Assembly: GCA_963819695.1 (NCBI GenBank)
Contig: CAWFXD010000001.1
Location: forward strand, 372,001-436,000
Source of the DNA: DASZIT01 sp963819695
GTDB taxonomy: Bacteria > Actinomycetota > Acidimicrobiia > Acidimicrobiales > RAAP-2
Length of the DNA stretch: 64,000 nt
Direction of reading: 5' to 3'
The position numbers and the translations under genes are program-made. Each line of letters opens with the position of its first letter. The first letter of the stretch is position 1. Under the pieces are notes generated by a model. It did not search any database. It saw only the letters and a list, made by a program, of their open reading frames with translations, and was not told the origin of the DNA. This document shows, in pieces, positions 53,993 to 63,774 of this stretch.

Positions 53993-55231
53993 ATGACAAC
54001 CACCGCCGAGCACGCGGGCCGCGCCCGATCGCTCGAACACGAAGCCGGCAATCTCGAAGAGGATGCCCCGACCTTCGATTCGCTCGGGGTCGACCCGAGC
54101 CTGGTCAAGGCCCTGGCCGCCCAAGGCATCACCACCGCATTCTCCATCCAGGCCATGACGGTGGCCGACGCACTGGCCGGCCGGGATGTCTGCGGCAAGG
54201 CGAAGACGGGGTCGGGCAAGACCCTGGCCTTCGGGCTCCCGCTGCTGCAGCGGACCATGCGCATGCGGGCGACCGAGCCGGGCCGCCCCCGGGCCCTGGT
54301 GCTGGTCCCCACCCGCGAACTGGCCGTCCAGGTGAGCGATGTGCTCGAAACCCTGGCCGACGAGGTCGGCCTGCGGGTGGTCGCCGTGTACGGCGGCGCC
54401 GACATCGAGCGCCAGGTGAAGAAGCTCCGCAAGGGCGTCGACGTGATCATCGCCACCCCCGGGCGGCTCATCGACCTGGGCGACCGGGGCGAGCTCTCGG
54501 TGGCCGACATCGAGACGCTGGTGCTGGACGAGGCGGACCGCATGGCCGACATGGGCTTCATGCCCCAGGTCGAGTGGGTCCTCCGGCGACTGGAGCGGAA
54601 GCACCAGACCCTGTTGTTCTCGGCCACCCTCGACGGCGCCGTCGACCGGTTGGTGAGCCGCTACCTGACCGACCCGGTGCACCACGAGGTGGCGTCCCCG
54701 AGCACCACCGTCGAGGCCATGGAGCACCGTTTCCTCGAGGTGCACCAGATGGACCGGGTGAAGGTGTGCGCCACCATCTGCCTCCACTCGGACCGGACCA
54801 TCGTGTTCGTCCGGACCAAGCGGGGCGCCGACCGCCTCGTCGAGCAGCTGCGCAAGGAAGGGGTGAACGCCGACGCCATCCACGGCGACCTCCGACAGGC
54901 CAACCGGGAACGAACGCTCAAGGACTTCGGCATGGGCAAGCTCCCGGTGCTGGTGGCCACCGACGTGGCTGCTCGCGGGCTCGACATCGACGCGGTCGAC
55001 GTGGTCATCCACTTCGACCCGCCGGAGGACCACAAGGCCTATCTCCACCGTTCGGGTCGGACGGCCCGGGCCGGCGAGACCGGCGTGGTGGTCACCCTGG
55101 TCCAGTGGAACCAGGTCCTCGAAGTCGAACGCATCCAGCAACGGATCGGTCTGAAGATCCCGATCGTGGAGATCTTCTCCAATGACTCCAGGCTCCACAA
55201 CCTGGCCGGATGGAATCCGGTCTCCGTTTGA
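53993..55231 (+). CDS. DEAD-box RNA helicase
   Basis: ATP-dependent RNA helicase of 412 residues. Motifs: Q-motif FSIQAMTVADALAGRDV, I AKTGSGKT (K for the usual Q), Ia PTRELAVQ, II DEAD in VLDEADRMADMGF, III SAT, V VATDVAARGLDI, VI HRSGRTARAG. It probably remodels rRNA or mRNA. A 230-bp leader precedes it. Its stop shares one base with the next gene (TGATG). Confidence 0.94.
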   Translation: MTTTAEHAGRARSLEHEAGNLEEDAPTFDSLGVDPSLVKALAAQGITTAFSIQAMTVADALAGRDVCGKAKTGSGKTLAFGLPLLQRTMRMRATEPGRPRALVLVPTRELAVQVSDVLETLADEVGLRVVAVYGGADIERQVKKLRKGVDVIIATPGRLIDLGDRGELSVADIETLVLDEADRMADMGFMPQVEWVLRRLERKHQTLLFSATLDGAVDRLVSRYLTDPVHHEVASPSTTVEAMEHRFLEVHQMDRVKVCATICLHSDRTIVFVRTKRGADRLVEQLRKEGVNADAIHGDLRQANRERTLKDFGMGKLPVLVATDVAARGLDIDAVDVVIHFDPPEDHKAYLHRSGRTARAGETGVVVTLVQWNQVLEVERIQQRIGLKIPIVEIFSNDSRLHNLAGWNPVSV

Positions 55232-55984
55232 TGGCAGGCGTGTCGCCCCGCCCGATTCTGGAAGTTGATCCGGGGCCGATCGACGTGGAGCGCATCCTGG
55301 TGGTGACCGCTCACCCCGACGACGTGGATTTCGGCGCCGCCGGCTCGGTGGCCACCTGGACCCGCGCCGGGGTGGAGGTGCAGTACTGCATCGTCACCGA
55401 CGGCGAAGCCGGAGGCTCGGACCGCACCGTCAGCCGGGCCGACGTGGCTGCGCTCCGTCGCGAGGAGCAGCGGAAAGCCGCCGCCCAAGTCGGGGTGTTC
55501 GAGGTCACCTTCCTCGGCTACCCGGACGGCCGGGTACTCCCGACCATCGAGCTCCGCCGCGACATCTCCCGGGTCATCCGCCAGTTCCGTCCCGACCGGG
55601 TGGTCACCCAGTCCCCCGAACGGAACTGGGAGCGGCTGTACGCCAGCCACCCCGACCATCTGGCCACCGGGGAGGCGACCGCCTGCGCGGTCTACCCCGA
55701 TGCCCGCAACCCGTTCGCCCACCCCGAGCTCCTCGAGGAGGGCCTCGAGCCCCACACGGTGCCGGAGCTGTGGGTGATGGCCACCGAGCGGGCCAACCGG
55801 GTGGTCGACGCCACCGACCAGTTCGACCGGAAGCTGGCCGCCCTCCGATCCCACCGGAGCCAGGTGGGGGAGGGGCGCGCACCTCGAGGACATCCTCCGC
55901 CCGTGGATGTCCGGGGCCGCGCTGTCGGCCGGACTCCCCGACGGTCGCTTGGCCGAGGCCTTCCATGTGGTGGGGACCGCGTAG
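55231..55984 (+). CDS. PIG-L family deacetylase, one indel
   Basis: Zinc N-deacetylase of the LmbE/MshB fold. Restored length is 250 residues. AHPDDVDFGAAGSVATW and SHPDHLATGEA supply the zinc ligands; FDRKLAALRSHRSQV follows. An extra base near 55876 shifts the last third; the restored end is LSAGLPDGRLAEAFHVVGTA at TAG 55984. It could act on a mycothiol-type conjugate or another N-acetylglucosamine substrate. ATG shares one base with the helicase stop. Confidence 0.85.
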
Positions 55985-55992
55985 TCGGCCAG

Positions 55993-56719
55993 GTGACCGA
56001 ATCGGACGCCTTCGCCCGGACCGGTGGGGATCCCCGGCCCTGGGCGATCATCCAACACGTCCCTCACGAAGGGCCCGGACTCATCGGCGAGGCGTTGTCC
56101 GCCTCCGGGCATGGATACGAGGTGGTCTGCCCGTATCTCGGCCACCCCCTGCCCGACGTCGACCAGCTCGGCGGCCTGGTCGTGCTGGGCGGGCCGATGA
56201 GCGTCCACGACGTCGACCGGTTCCCCTGGCTGGCCGACGAGCGTCGTCTGCTGGCGGCATCCACCGCGGCCGGCCTCCCGGTCCTCGGGGTCTGCCTGGG
56301 GGCCCAACAACTGGCGGCCGCCCTCGGGGCCGAGGTGACCACCGGGGACCGCGCCGAGATCGGAGTGGGCTCCGTCACCCTCACCCCGGCCGGGCGGCGG
56401 GACCGGGTGCTGGGCCCGGAATACGGGGGCCTGGCCGGTACCGACATCCCCTGCGTCCACTGGCACCACGACACCTTCGGGCTGCCTCCGGAGTCGGTGC
56501 ACCTGGCCGCCACCCGGGCCTACCCCCACCAGGCCTTCCGGGCCGGTGCCCGGGCCTACGGCCTCCAGTTCCACGTCGAGGTGACCTTCCGTCTCGCCGA
56601 CGAGTGGCGTAATCTTTCTTCCCGATGGCGTTGTGCTGGAGCCTTCGGATCTCTCCCGGGTGGAGACCACCGGACGCCGGATCCTCCAGCGCTTCGTCGA
56701 CCTGGCGGGAGCACCATGA
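55993..56719 (+). CDS. Class I glutamine amidotransferase-like protein, one indel
   Basis: GATase1 domain protein of about 241 residues when restored. It has LVVLGGPMSVHDVDRFPWLA, GVCLGAQQLAAALGAEV (nucleophile Cys) and GLQFHVEVTF (catalytic His and Glu). An extra base at about 56616 shifts the last 35 residues. This type is often labelled GMP synthase-like; no synthetase domain is present. The GTG lies 9 nt after the deacetylase stop and the stop overlaps the next ATG. Confidence 0.82.
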
Positions 56720-57444
56720 CCGGTGACCCGGGTCCGAGCCGGCCTTCGGCGGCGACCGCCTCCCACCCCGGGACCCGAGCCGGCGGGGCGGCCACCACCG
56801 CGGAGGCGGTCAAGCCCCGGCTCCGGGGCGTGCTGCACGAGGTGGCCTTCTTCGTGTCGCTGGCGTCGGGGGCCGGTCTGGTGTGGGCGGCTCCCACCTC
56901 GGGGTCGAAGGCGGTGACCGCCGTCTACGCCGCCTCTGTCTCGATGATGTTCGGAGTCAGTGCCCTCTTCCACCGGCACACCTGGGGGCCGGCGGGCCGC
57001 CGCCGGATGCGCCGGGCGGATCACTCCACCATCTTCATCGCCATCGCCGGCTCCTACACCGCGGTGGCCGGCATCGCCCTCGGGGGGTGGGCCCGCATCA
57101 CCGTGCTCTGCCTCGTATGGGGCGGCGCCGCCATCGGAATCACCATCCGCCAGACCTGGCTCGACGCCCCCAAGCCGGTGATCGCAGTGCCCTACGTGGT
57201 GGTGGGTTGGTCGGCCCTCGCGGTCCTCCCCCAGCTGTTCCATGCCTTGGGGGTGATCGGGTTCGTCCTGTTGTTCGTCGGAGGGTTCGCCTACATGGCC
57301 GGCGCGGTTGTCTACGCCCTCAAGCGGCCGAATCCGGTCCCCGGGGTGTTCGGCTACCACGAGGTCTTCCACGCCTTCACCGTCGTCGGCGCGGTCGTCC
57401 ACTTCGTGGTCATCGCCGGGTTCGTGTTGCCGTTGGCGTCCTAG
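56716..57444 (+). CDS. Hemolysin III / PAQR family membrane protein
   Basis: Seven-helix membrane protein of 242 residues. After a Pro/Ala-rich tail it has VLHEVAFFVSLASG, GVSALFHRHTW, MRRADHSTIFIAIAGSYTAV and FGYHEVFHAFTVVGAVVHF, the PAQR metal-site pattern (H, D/H-x3, H). Named from haemolysins of other bacteria, but such proteins are usually lipid-linked or hydrolase-like membrane proteins; function not known. ATG overlaps the amidotransferase stop by 4 nt. Confidence 0.88.
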   Translation: MTGDPGPSRPSAATASHPGTRAGGAATTAEAVKPRLRGVLHEVAFFVSLASGAGLVWAAPTSGSKAVTAVYAASVSMMFGVSALFHRHTWGPAGRRRMRRADHSTIFIAIAGSYTAVAGIALGGWARITVLCLVWGGAAIGITIRQTWLDAPKPVIAVPYVVVGWSALAVLPQLFHALGVIGFVLLFVGGFAYMAGAVVYALKRPNPVPGVFGYHEVFHAFTVVGAVVHFVVIAGFVLPLAS

Positions 57445-57451
57445 GCAGGGC

Positions 57452-58204
57452 TCACCGGTAGACCAGCAGATCCAGGGTCTCCGAAACCGGACCGCTCAGC
57501 GACCCCCGTTCGATGTCGGCGCGCAGCCGGGAGAGACCCGCCTCGAACTCGGGGTCGGGCAGGAGGGCGAGGGCGCTGTCGGCCCGCAACGCGGTGCGCC
57601 GATAGAAGGCCTCGGGGGTCCCGGCGACGACCTGGACGATCTTCTCGTGGGCGAGCTCCTCGAACCCCGCCGAGGTCAGCCCGTGCCGTATCATTGCCGG
57701 CGAGGGGAAGCGTTCCTCGGCGATGGCGACCGCTTCGGGAAAGTACCGACCGAGCACCCATCGGGTGGGGACGTCCCAGTAGAGCCCACGAACCAGCAGA
57801 CGTCCGCCGACGATGAGGATGCGACGGAGCTCGCCCCCGCAGACCTCGAGGTCGGGTAGGTGGTGGACAACCTGGGAGGCCCAGACGCCGCGGAATGTCC
57901 TGTCGCCGAACGGCAGGGCCTCGGCTCTCCCGGCTACCAGCGCGACGTTCGAGGTGGTCGGCTTGATGGCGGCTTCGGCCCGCATGCCCCCGGCGGGCTC
58001 GAGTCCGATGATGGTCGTCTCCAGCCCTTCGGCCAGCGGGACCGAGAACCGCCCGGTACCCGCACCCAGGTCCAACACCGGATCGGGGCCGGGCGGCAGG
58101 TGACGGGCGGCGGCCGCCACCCAGACCCGGACGGAGGCTTCTGGCAGCGTGCGGCCCCGGTCGTAGACCTGGGCCATGGGACCGTCGTAGTCGGCGTGGG
58201 CCAC
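57452..58204 (-). CDS. Class I SAM-dependent methyltransferase
   Basis: Methyltransferase of 250 residues. It has VLDLGAGTGRFSVPLAEG (motif I), GLEPAGGMRAEA, AEALPFGDRTFRGVWASQVV (typical 'PF D F V' loop) and LRRILIVGGRLLVRG. It belongs to the UbiE/COQ5-like set; the substrate is unknown. GTG 58204 is supported by TATCCT 6 nt upstream. The end lies 8 bp from the HlyIII gene end (convergent). Confidence 0.85.
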   Translation of the reverse strand: MAHADYDGPMAQVYDRGRTLPEASVRVWVAAAARHLPPGPDPVLDLGAGTGRFSVPLAEGLETTIIGLEPAGGMRAEAAIKPTTSNVALVAGRAEALPFGDRTFRGVWASQVVHHLPDLEVCGGELRRILIVGGRLLVRGLYWDVPTRWVLGRYFPEAVAIAEERFPSPAMIRHGLTSAGFEELAHEKIVQVVAGTPEAFYRRTALRADSALALLPDPEFEAGLSRLRADIERGSLSGPVSETLDLLVYR

Positions 58205-58210
58205 CCGGCC

Positions 58211-58216
58211 AGGATA
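58211..58216 (-). promoter_or_regulatory. -10 box TATCCT, leaderless start
   Basis: TATCCT (minus strand), 6 nt to GTG 58204. Confidence 0.55.
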
Positions 58217-58225
58217 CGAGGAGTG

Positions 58226-60922
58226 TCAGCCGGCCATCTGGCGGAGCATGTAGGGGAGGATCCCGCCGTTCCGGTAGTACTCGGCCTCCATCGGAGTGTC
58301 GATCCGGAGGCGGGCGGCGAACTCCACCACCCGGTCTCCCTCGGTGGCCCGCACGGTGACCTCTTTGGGGACCTCGCCGCGGTTGAGCGACTCGATTCCG
58401 GAGACGGCGAACACCTCGTGACCGGTCAGCCCGAGGGTGGCGGCGTTCTGACCGTCGGCGAACTGGAGCGGCAACACCCCCATCCCGATGAGGTTGGAGC
58501 GATGGATGCGCTCGTAGCTGGCGGCGATCACCGCCCGGACGCCCAGCAGCGAGGTGCCCTTGGCCGCCCAGTCCCGGGACGATCCCGATCCGTACTCCTT
58601 GCCGGCCAGGACCACCAGCGGGACCCCTTCGGCGGCGTAGGCGACCGAGGCGTCGAAGATGGTGGTCTGCTCGCCGTCGGGAAGATGCAGGGTGATGCCC
58701 CCCTCGGTGCCGGGGGCCAGTTGGTTGCGGAGCCGCACGTTGGCGAAGGTGCCCCGCATCATCACCTCGTGGTTGCCCCGGCGGGACCCGTAGGAGTTGA
58801 AGTCCTTCCGCTCCACCCCGCGCTCGGACAGGTAGTGGCCGGCCGGAGTGGAAGGGCCGATGCTCCCGGCCGGTGAGATGTGATCGGTGGTGACGCTGTC
58901 CCCGAGGACCGCCAATACCCGGGCACCGTCGATATCGGTGATCGGGGTCGGCTGGGCGCCCAGATGCTCGAGGAACGGCGGGCGCAGCACATAGGTGGAG
59001 TCGCGGTCCCAACGGAAGGTGTTGCCGGTGGCCGTCTCCATGGTCTGCCAGCGTTCCTCCCCGTCGAAGATCGAGCTGTACCGGTCACGGAACATCTCCG
59101 AGGTCAATGAGGTGCGAATGGCTTCGGTCACCTCTTCCGAAGACGGCCACAGGTCGGCCAGGCGCACCTGGTTGCCGTCGGTGTCGGTCCCCAACGAGTC
59201 GTTCATGAGGTCGATGTCCATGGTGCCGGCCAGGGCGTAGGCCACCACCAGCGGCGGCGACGCCAGGTAGTTCATCCGCACCTCGGGGTGGATCCGACCC
59301 TCGAAGTTCCGGTTGCCCGACAACACCGAGACGGCGGAGAGATCGGCGCCCACCACCGCCTCGGACACCCCGGCGAGCAGGGGTCCGGAGTTGCCGATGC
59401 AGGTGGTGCACCCGAAGCCGACCAGGTCGAACCCGGCCTCGGCCAAGGGCTCGGTGAGCCCGGCGCGGTCGAAGTAGTCCATGACCACCCGGGAGCCGGG
59501 GGCGAGCGAGGTCTTCACCCAGGGCTTGGGTCGCAGCCCGCGATCGATCGCCTTCTTGGCCAACATCCCGGCCGCCACCATCACCTGGGGATTCGAGGTG
59601 TTGGTGCAGCTGGTGATGGCGGCGATCACCACGTGGCCGTCCTCGATCTCGACCGTCGACCCGTCGGCCAGGGTGGCCGGGGCCGACTTTTTGGCACCGC
59701 CCAGGACGGTACGGAAGGCGTCCTTGGCGCCGGACAGCGCCACCAGATCCTGGGGCCGCGAAGGCCCGGCGATGCTCGGCACCACCGTCGAGAGGTCCAA
59801 CTCGATGGTCTCGGAGAACACCGGCTCGACCCCGCCGGCCACATGGAACATCCCCTGTTCCCTGGCGTACGCCTCGACCAGGGCGACATGGTGATCGTCG
59901 CGGCCGGTGAACCGCAGGTAGTCGAGGGTCACGTCGTCGATGGGGAAGATGGCGCAGGTGGCGCCGTACTCCGGCGACATGTTGCCGATGGTGGCCCGGT
60001 TGGCCAGTGCCACCGCCGCCAGTCCAGGGCCGTAGAACTCTACGAACTTGCCCACCACGCCCCGCTGCCGGAGGAGTTGGGTGATGGTCAGCACCAGGTC
60101 GGTGGCGGTGGTGCCGGCCGCCTGGGTGCCGGTGAGGCGGAACCCCACCACCGGCGGGAGCAGCATGGACAGGGGTTGGCCGAGCATGGCCGCCTCGGCC
60201 TCGATGCCGCCCACCCCCCAGCCCAGGACGCCCAGCCCGTTGACCATGGTGGTGTGGGAGTCGGTGCCGACCAGGGTGTCGCCGTAGGCCCGGCCATCCT
60301 CGGTTCCGAAGACCACCCGTGACAGGTATTCGAGGTTCACCTGGTGGCAGATGCCGGCCCCGGGCGGCACCACCCGGAACCCGTCGAAGGCCTGTTGGGC
60401 CCAGCGGAGCAGCTGGTACCGCTCGATGTTGCGCTGGTACTCGATGTCGACGTTCCGGTCGAACGAGTCCGGGGTGCCGGACACCTCGGCGATCACCGAG
60501 TGGTCGATGACGAGTTCGACGGGAACCAGGGGGTTCACCTTGGCCGGGTCTCCGCCCATTTCGGCCAGGGCGTCGCGCATGGCGGCCAGGTCGACCACGC
60601 CGGGCACCCCGGTGAAGTCCTGCATGAGGACCCGCTCCGGGGTCAGGGCGATCTCGGCGGCGTCGCTCCCTCCCACCCCGTGCCGCGCGGGGTCACGACC
60701 CCAGTCGGCCACCGCTTCGATGTCCTGGGCGCTGACCGCGATGCCGTCCTCATGGCGGAGCAGGTTCTCGAGGACGACCTTGATCGAATAGGGGAGCCGG
60801 GCGACGTCGTACCGGTCGGCCAGGGCATTGATCCGGAAGATCTCGTAGCTCCGATCGCCGACCGCGAGGTCGGCCCGGGCGCCGAAGCTGTCAGGGGCGG
60901 CTGATGAGGGGGACGGTGCCAT
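58226..60922 (-). CDS. acnA: Aconitate hydratase A
   Basis: TCA-cycle [4Fe-4S] enzyme isomerising citrate to isocitrate; also an iron-responsive protein in some bacteria. The 898-residue protein has VLMQDFTGVPGVVDLAAMRD, GTDSHTTMVNGLGVLGWGVG, cluster cysteines in ITSCTNTSNP and GFGCTTCIGNSGPL, and the C-terminal swivel domain with EYGSGSSRDWAAKG. ATG 60922; the frame is open much further, but that part is antisense to the ABC exporter. Confidence 0.95.
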   Translation of the reverse strand: MAPSPSSAAPDSFGARADLAVGDRSYEIFRINALADRYDVARLPYSIKVVLENLLRHEDGIAVSAQDIEAVADWGRDPARHGVGGSDAAEIALTPERVLMQDFTGVPGVVDLAAMRDALAEMGGDPAKVNPLVPVELVIDHSVIAEVSGTPDSFDRNVDIEYQRNIERYQLLRWAQQAFDGFRVVPPGAGICHQVNLEYLSRVVFGTEDGRAYGDTLVGTDSHTTMVNGLGVLGWGVGGIEAEAAMLGQPLSMLLPPVVGFRLTGTQAAGTTATDLVLTITQLLRQRGVVGKFVEFYGPGLAAVALANRATIGNMSPEYGATCAIFPIDDVTLDYLRFTGRDDHHVALVEAYAREQGMFHVAGGVEPVFSETIELDLSTVVPSIAGPSRPQDLVALSGAKDAFRTVLGGAKKSAPATLADGSTVEIEDGHVVIAAITSCTNTSNPQVMVAAGMLAKKAIDRGLRPKPWVKTSLAPGSRVVMDYFDRAGLTEPLAEAGFDLVGFGCTTCIGNSGPLLAGVSEAVVGADLSAVSVLSGNRNFEGRIHPEVRMNYLASPPLVVAYALAGTMDIDLMNDSLGTDTDGNQVRLADLWPSSEEVTEAIRTSLTSEMFRDRYSSIFDGEERWQTMETATGNTFRWDRDSTYVLRPPFLEHLGAQPTPITDIDGARVLAVLGDSVTTDHISPAGSIGPSTPAGHYLSERGVERKDFNSYGSRRGNHEVMMRGTFANVRLRNQLAPGTEGGITLHLPDGEQTTIFDASVAYAAEGVPLVVLAGKEYGSGSSRDWAAKGTSLLGVRAVIAASYERIHRSNLIGMGVLPLQFADGQNAATLGLTGHEVFAVSGIESLNRGEVPKEVTVRATEGDRVVEFAARLRIDTPMEAEYYRNGGILPYMLRQMAG

Positions 60923-61002
60923 GGACCCATTCTGCCCACTCCCGGCTGCCCAGCGCCATGCCGGGGCCGGCGTCTCCGCCGGTGACTCCCCAGGTCCTCG
61001 GG

Positions 61003-61833
61003 CTAGGTACGGGTGCGGTAGCGCCAGACGGCCAGCGGGGGCAGCACGACGAGGATGCCGACCGTCCACAGCAGTGCCTGGATCACCCAGTGGGAAGTGG
61101 GACCCCCGATCATCAAGGCCCGACAGGAGGTCACCAATACGCTCACCGGCTGGTAGGTGGCGAAACCCCGCAACCAGGTGGGCATGAACACCACCGGGAC
61201 GAAGGCCGACGAGGCGAACACCAACGGGAACAGGAGCGGAAACGACATCACCTGTGCCGTCTCGCTGTTGGATGCGGACAGCCCGACCAGGGCAAACCCC
61301 CACGACAGGGCATAGGCGAACAGCAGGATGAGCCCGACCCCGGCCATATAGGGAAGGACCCCGGTGGTCGGGCGGAAACCGACCAGTAGGCCCATACCGG
61401 TCATGACGATGACCACTCCCACGTTGCGGACCAGGTCGGCGAGAGTGCGGCCGACCAGCACGGCCGAGCGGGCCATCGGGAGGGCCCGGAACCGCTCGAC
61501 CAGTCCCTTCTGGAGGTCCTCGGCCAGGCCGATGCTGGTCTGGACGGCGCCGAACGCCACCGTCTGGACGAAGATCCCCGGCATCAGGAAGTTCACGTAG
61601 TCGACCCCGTTCGGAGGGTGGATCGCCCCACCGAAGACGTACCGGAAGAGGAGCACGAACATGATCGGCTGCACGGTCGAGAAGAACAATGCCTCGGGAA
61701 TCCGGGTATAGGCGATCAGGTTGCGCTTGGTGATGGTCAGGGTGTCGGAGATGGCCCACCGGAGGCGGCCGCCGACGCCGGTGGCCAACGGTGCGCCGGT
61801 GACGGTGGGAACCGAGATGGTGGTGGTGGTCAT
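61003..61833 (-). CDS. ABC-2 type exporter permease, DrrB-like
   Basis: Membrane half of an exporter, 276 residues with six segments. It has TITKRNLIAYTRIPEALFFS, QPIMFVLLFRYVFGG, FLMPGIFVQTVAFGA and LVERFRALPMARSAVLVGR, all typical of daunorubicin-resistance DrrB-type permeases. ATG overlaps the ATPase stop by one base. The cargo may be a lipid or drug. Confidence 0.9.
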   Translation of the reverse strand: MTTTTISVPTVTGAPLATGVGGRLRWAISDTLTITKRNLIAYTRIPEALFFSTVQPIMFVLLFRYVFGGAIHPPNGVDYVNFLMPGIFVQTVAFGAVQTSIGLAEDLQKGLVERFRALPMARSAVLVGRTLADLVRNVGVVIVMTGMGLLVGFRPTTGVLPYMAGVGLILLFAYALSWGFALVGLSASNSETAQVMSFPLLFPLVFASSAFVPVVFMPTWLRGFATYQPVSVLVTSCRALMIGGPTSHWVIQALLWTVGILVVLPPLAVWRYRTRT

Positions 61834-62877
61834 CAGTTGCCTCCGACCGGGATGGGTGTCGAGTCGGGTTGAGCCGGGTGGTCCGGGTCGCGGCTCGAGC
61901 CCTTCGGCTCCGATCCGTCCGGTGGCTCCTCGGGTTCGGTCCGGTGCCCGGTGAGCGCCAGGAACACATCGTCGAGGCTCGGCTCCCGCAGGGTGAAGGT
62001 GGTCGGAGTGACGCCGGCCTGGTCGAGAGATCGGAGGGCGGTCATGGCGTCCACCGGTCCATTGTCCACCGTGACGTCCACCACCCGGCCGTTGACATTC
62101 GGAGCGTGGGGGCCGACGCCCGCCAGCACCGACGCGGCCCGGCCGGCGTCATCGTGGTCGGTGAGTCCGACCTCCAGGACGGTGGCACCCAGCTCGGACT
62201 TTGAGTTGGGTGGGGGTGCCCTCGGCGATGACCCGGCCGTGGTCGAGGACCGCGAGGGTGTCGGCCAGGCGGTCGGCCTCCTCGAGGTACTGGGTGGTGA
62301 GGAGCACGGTGGTCCCTTCGCCCACCAGGCTCTCGATGACCTCCCACAGATCGTTCCGGCTCTGCGGGTCGAGGCCGGTGGTGGGCTCGTCGAGGAACAG
62401 CACGGTGGGCCGGGCCACCAACGCCGCGGCCAGGTCGAGGCGACGGCGCATGCCCCCCGAGTAGGTCTTGAGGGTCCGGTCTCCGGCGTCGGCCAGGTCG
62501 AACTGCTCGAGCAGCTCCTTGGCCCGCCCGGCCACGAAGGATTTCGGAAGGTGATTGAGCCGGCCGACCATGGTCAGGTTCTCCCGTCCGGTGAGGTTCT
62601 CATCGACGGCGGCGTACTGGCCGGCCAGACCGATCAAACTGCGGACCAGCTCGGCCTGCTTGGTCACGTCGTGGCCGAGGACCCGGGCCGAACCACTGTC
62701 CGCCTTGAGAATGGTGGTCAGGATCCGCACCGCGGTCGTCTTCCCCGAACCGTTGGGACCCAACAGGCCGAAGACGGTTCCCGGCTCGACGTTGAAGCTC
62801 ACCCCGTCGAGGGCGCGGACTTCCAACTTGCCGGAGAACGTCTTCTTCAGGTCGGCAACTTCGATTGCATGTGTCAT
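61833..62877 (-). CDS. ABC exporter ATPase, DrrA-like, one indel
   Basis: ATPase partner of the permease; restored length is 347 residues. Walker A GPNGSGKTTAVR, signature YSGGMRRRLDLA, Walker B LFLDEPTTGLD, then the C-terminal DrrA domain (LEVGLTDHDDAG and FTLREPSLDDVFLALTGH). An extra base near 62201 (TCAAAGTCC) splits the last 100 residues. ATG 62877; no clear ribosome site or -10 box was noted. Confidence 0.87.
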
Positions 62878-62992
62878 CGGCAGCGATCCCGTCTTCGAAG
62901 GCACGAACAGTGTTGATGATGGGTCGGTCGGGGGTTGGTCGGGCGGTGGCGGCAAGCTCGGGCTCAATCGTACCGACTTCCGCTGCCTCGAT

Positions 62993-63025
62993 ATCCTCGA
63001 CCAACCCCAGATCCTCGACCAACCC
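62993..63025. repeat. 15-bp direct repeat, 18-bp period
   Basis: ATCCTCGACCAACCC occurs at 62993-63007 and again at 63011-63025, in the 292-bp gap between the DrrA-like gene and the peroxiredoxin gene. The rest of the gap holds only a doubtful 42-codon ORF from about 63031. Confidence 0.6.
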
Positions 63026-63156
63026 AGCCGATGACCGCCGGAGCCCGGGCCCAGGCCGCCCGGCTCTCTTCGGGCACCATGGCCTTCGTCATCGGCGGGT
63101 TGGAGGCGGCCGGATACGTGCCGGCATTCCGACGGGCGCCTCTCCGGGTGAGCCAT

Positions 63157-63162
63157 TAACCT
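63157..63162 (+). promoter_or_regulatory. -10 box TAACCT, leaderless start
   Basis: TAACCT with 7 nt to ATG 63170; no Shine-Dalgarno. Confidence 0.55.
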
Positions 63163-63169
63163 CGGCGCC

Positions 63170-63631
63170 ATGCAAGTAGGCGACACCGCACCGGACTTCG
63201 AACTACCCGACGAGAACGGGACCCTCCGCCGACTCAGCACCATGGTCGCGGACGGCCCGGTTGTCTTGTTCTTCTACCCGGCGGCGATGACGCCCGGGTG
63301 TACGGCAGAGAGCTGCCACTTCCGGGACATGAAAGCCGAGTTCGAAGCGGTGGGCGCCCAACGGATCGGGATCAGCGCCGACCAGGTGGAGAAGCAGAAG
63401 CGCTTCTCGGACAAGCATTCATTCGACTTTCCCCTCCTGTCCGACCCTGACGGCGCGGTGGCTACCCGATACGGGGTGAGGCGCCGCATCACCGTGCTCA
63501 CCCCCACCAAGCGGGCGACGTTCGTGATCGGACGCGACATGAAAATCGCGGCGATCGTCCAGAGCGAAGTGAGGATGAACATCCACGCGGACCGGGCGCT
63601 CGAGGCGGTGTCGAAGCTCACGGCCGCCTGA
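63170..63631 (+). CDS. Peroxiredoxin, PrxQ/Bcp-like
   Basis: Second peroxiredoxin of the window, 153 residues. C44 and C49 in TPGCTAESCHF, ISADQVEKQKRFSDKHSFDF, and a VVLFFYPAAMTPG loop typical of PrxQ. It differs from the Bcp at 51.4 kb in having an AAMTPGC rather than RDDTPGC motif, so the two may prefer different donors. ATG supported by TAACCT 7 nt upstream. Confidence 0.9.
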   Translation: MQVGDTAPDFELPDENGTLRRLSTMVADGPVVLFFYPAAMTPGCTAESCHFRDMKAEFEAVGAQRIGISADQVEKQKRFSDKHSFDFPLLSDPDGAVATRYGVRRRITVLTPTKRATFVIGRDMKIAAIVQSEVRMNIHADRALEAVSKLTAA

Positions 63632-63774
63632 CGGATTGACGGCGCGCCGGCGCCGTCCTGGTGTTCGAGCCCGAGGCGACGCACCGAAGCGGCTTCGACG
63701 GTCCCCGGCGCACCGCGGCTCCGATGGGACACTGTCGGCATGCATCTGTGGCTCGCGGTCCGGGGGAGTGCGAG

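Noticed and set aside
60923..61969. N-terminal extension of the aconitase frame
   Set aside because: It runs antisense-free but out of frame through the DrrB-like permease; the aconitase start is clear at ATG 60922.
63031..63159. 42-codon ORF before the peroxiredoxin
   Set aside because: No ribosome site, no -10 spacing and no motif; too weak to call a gene.
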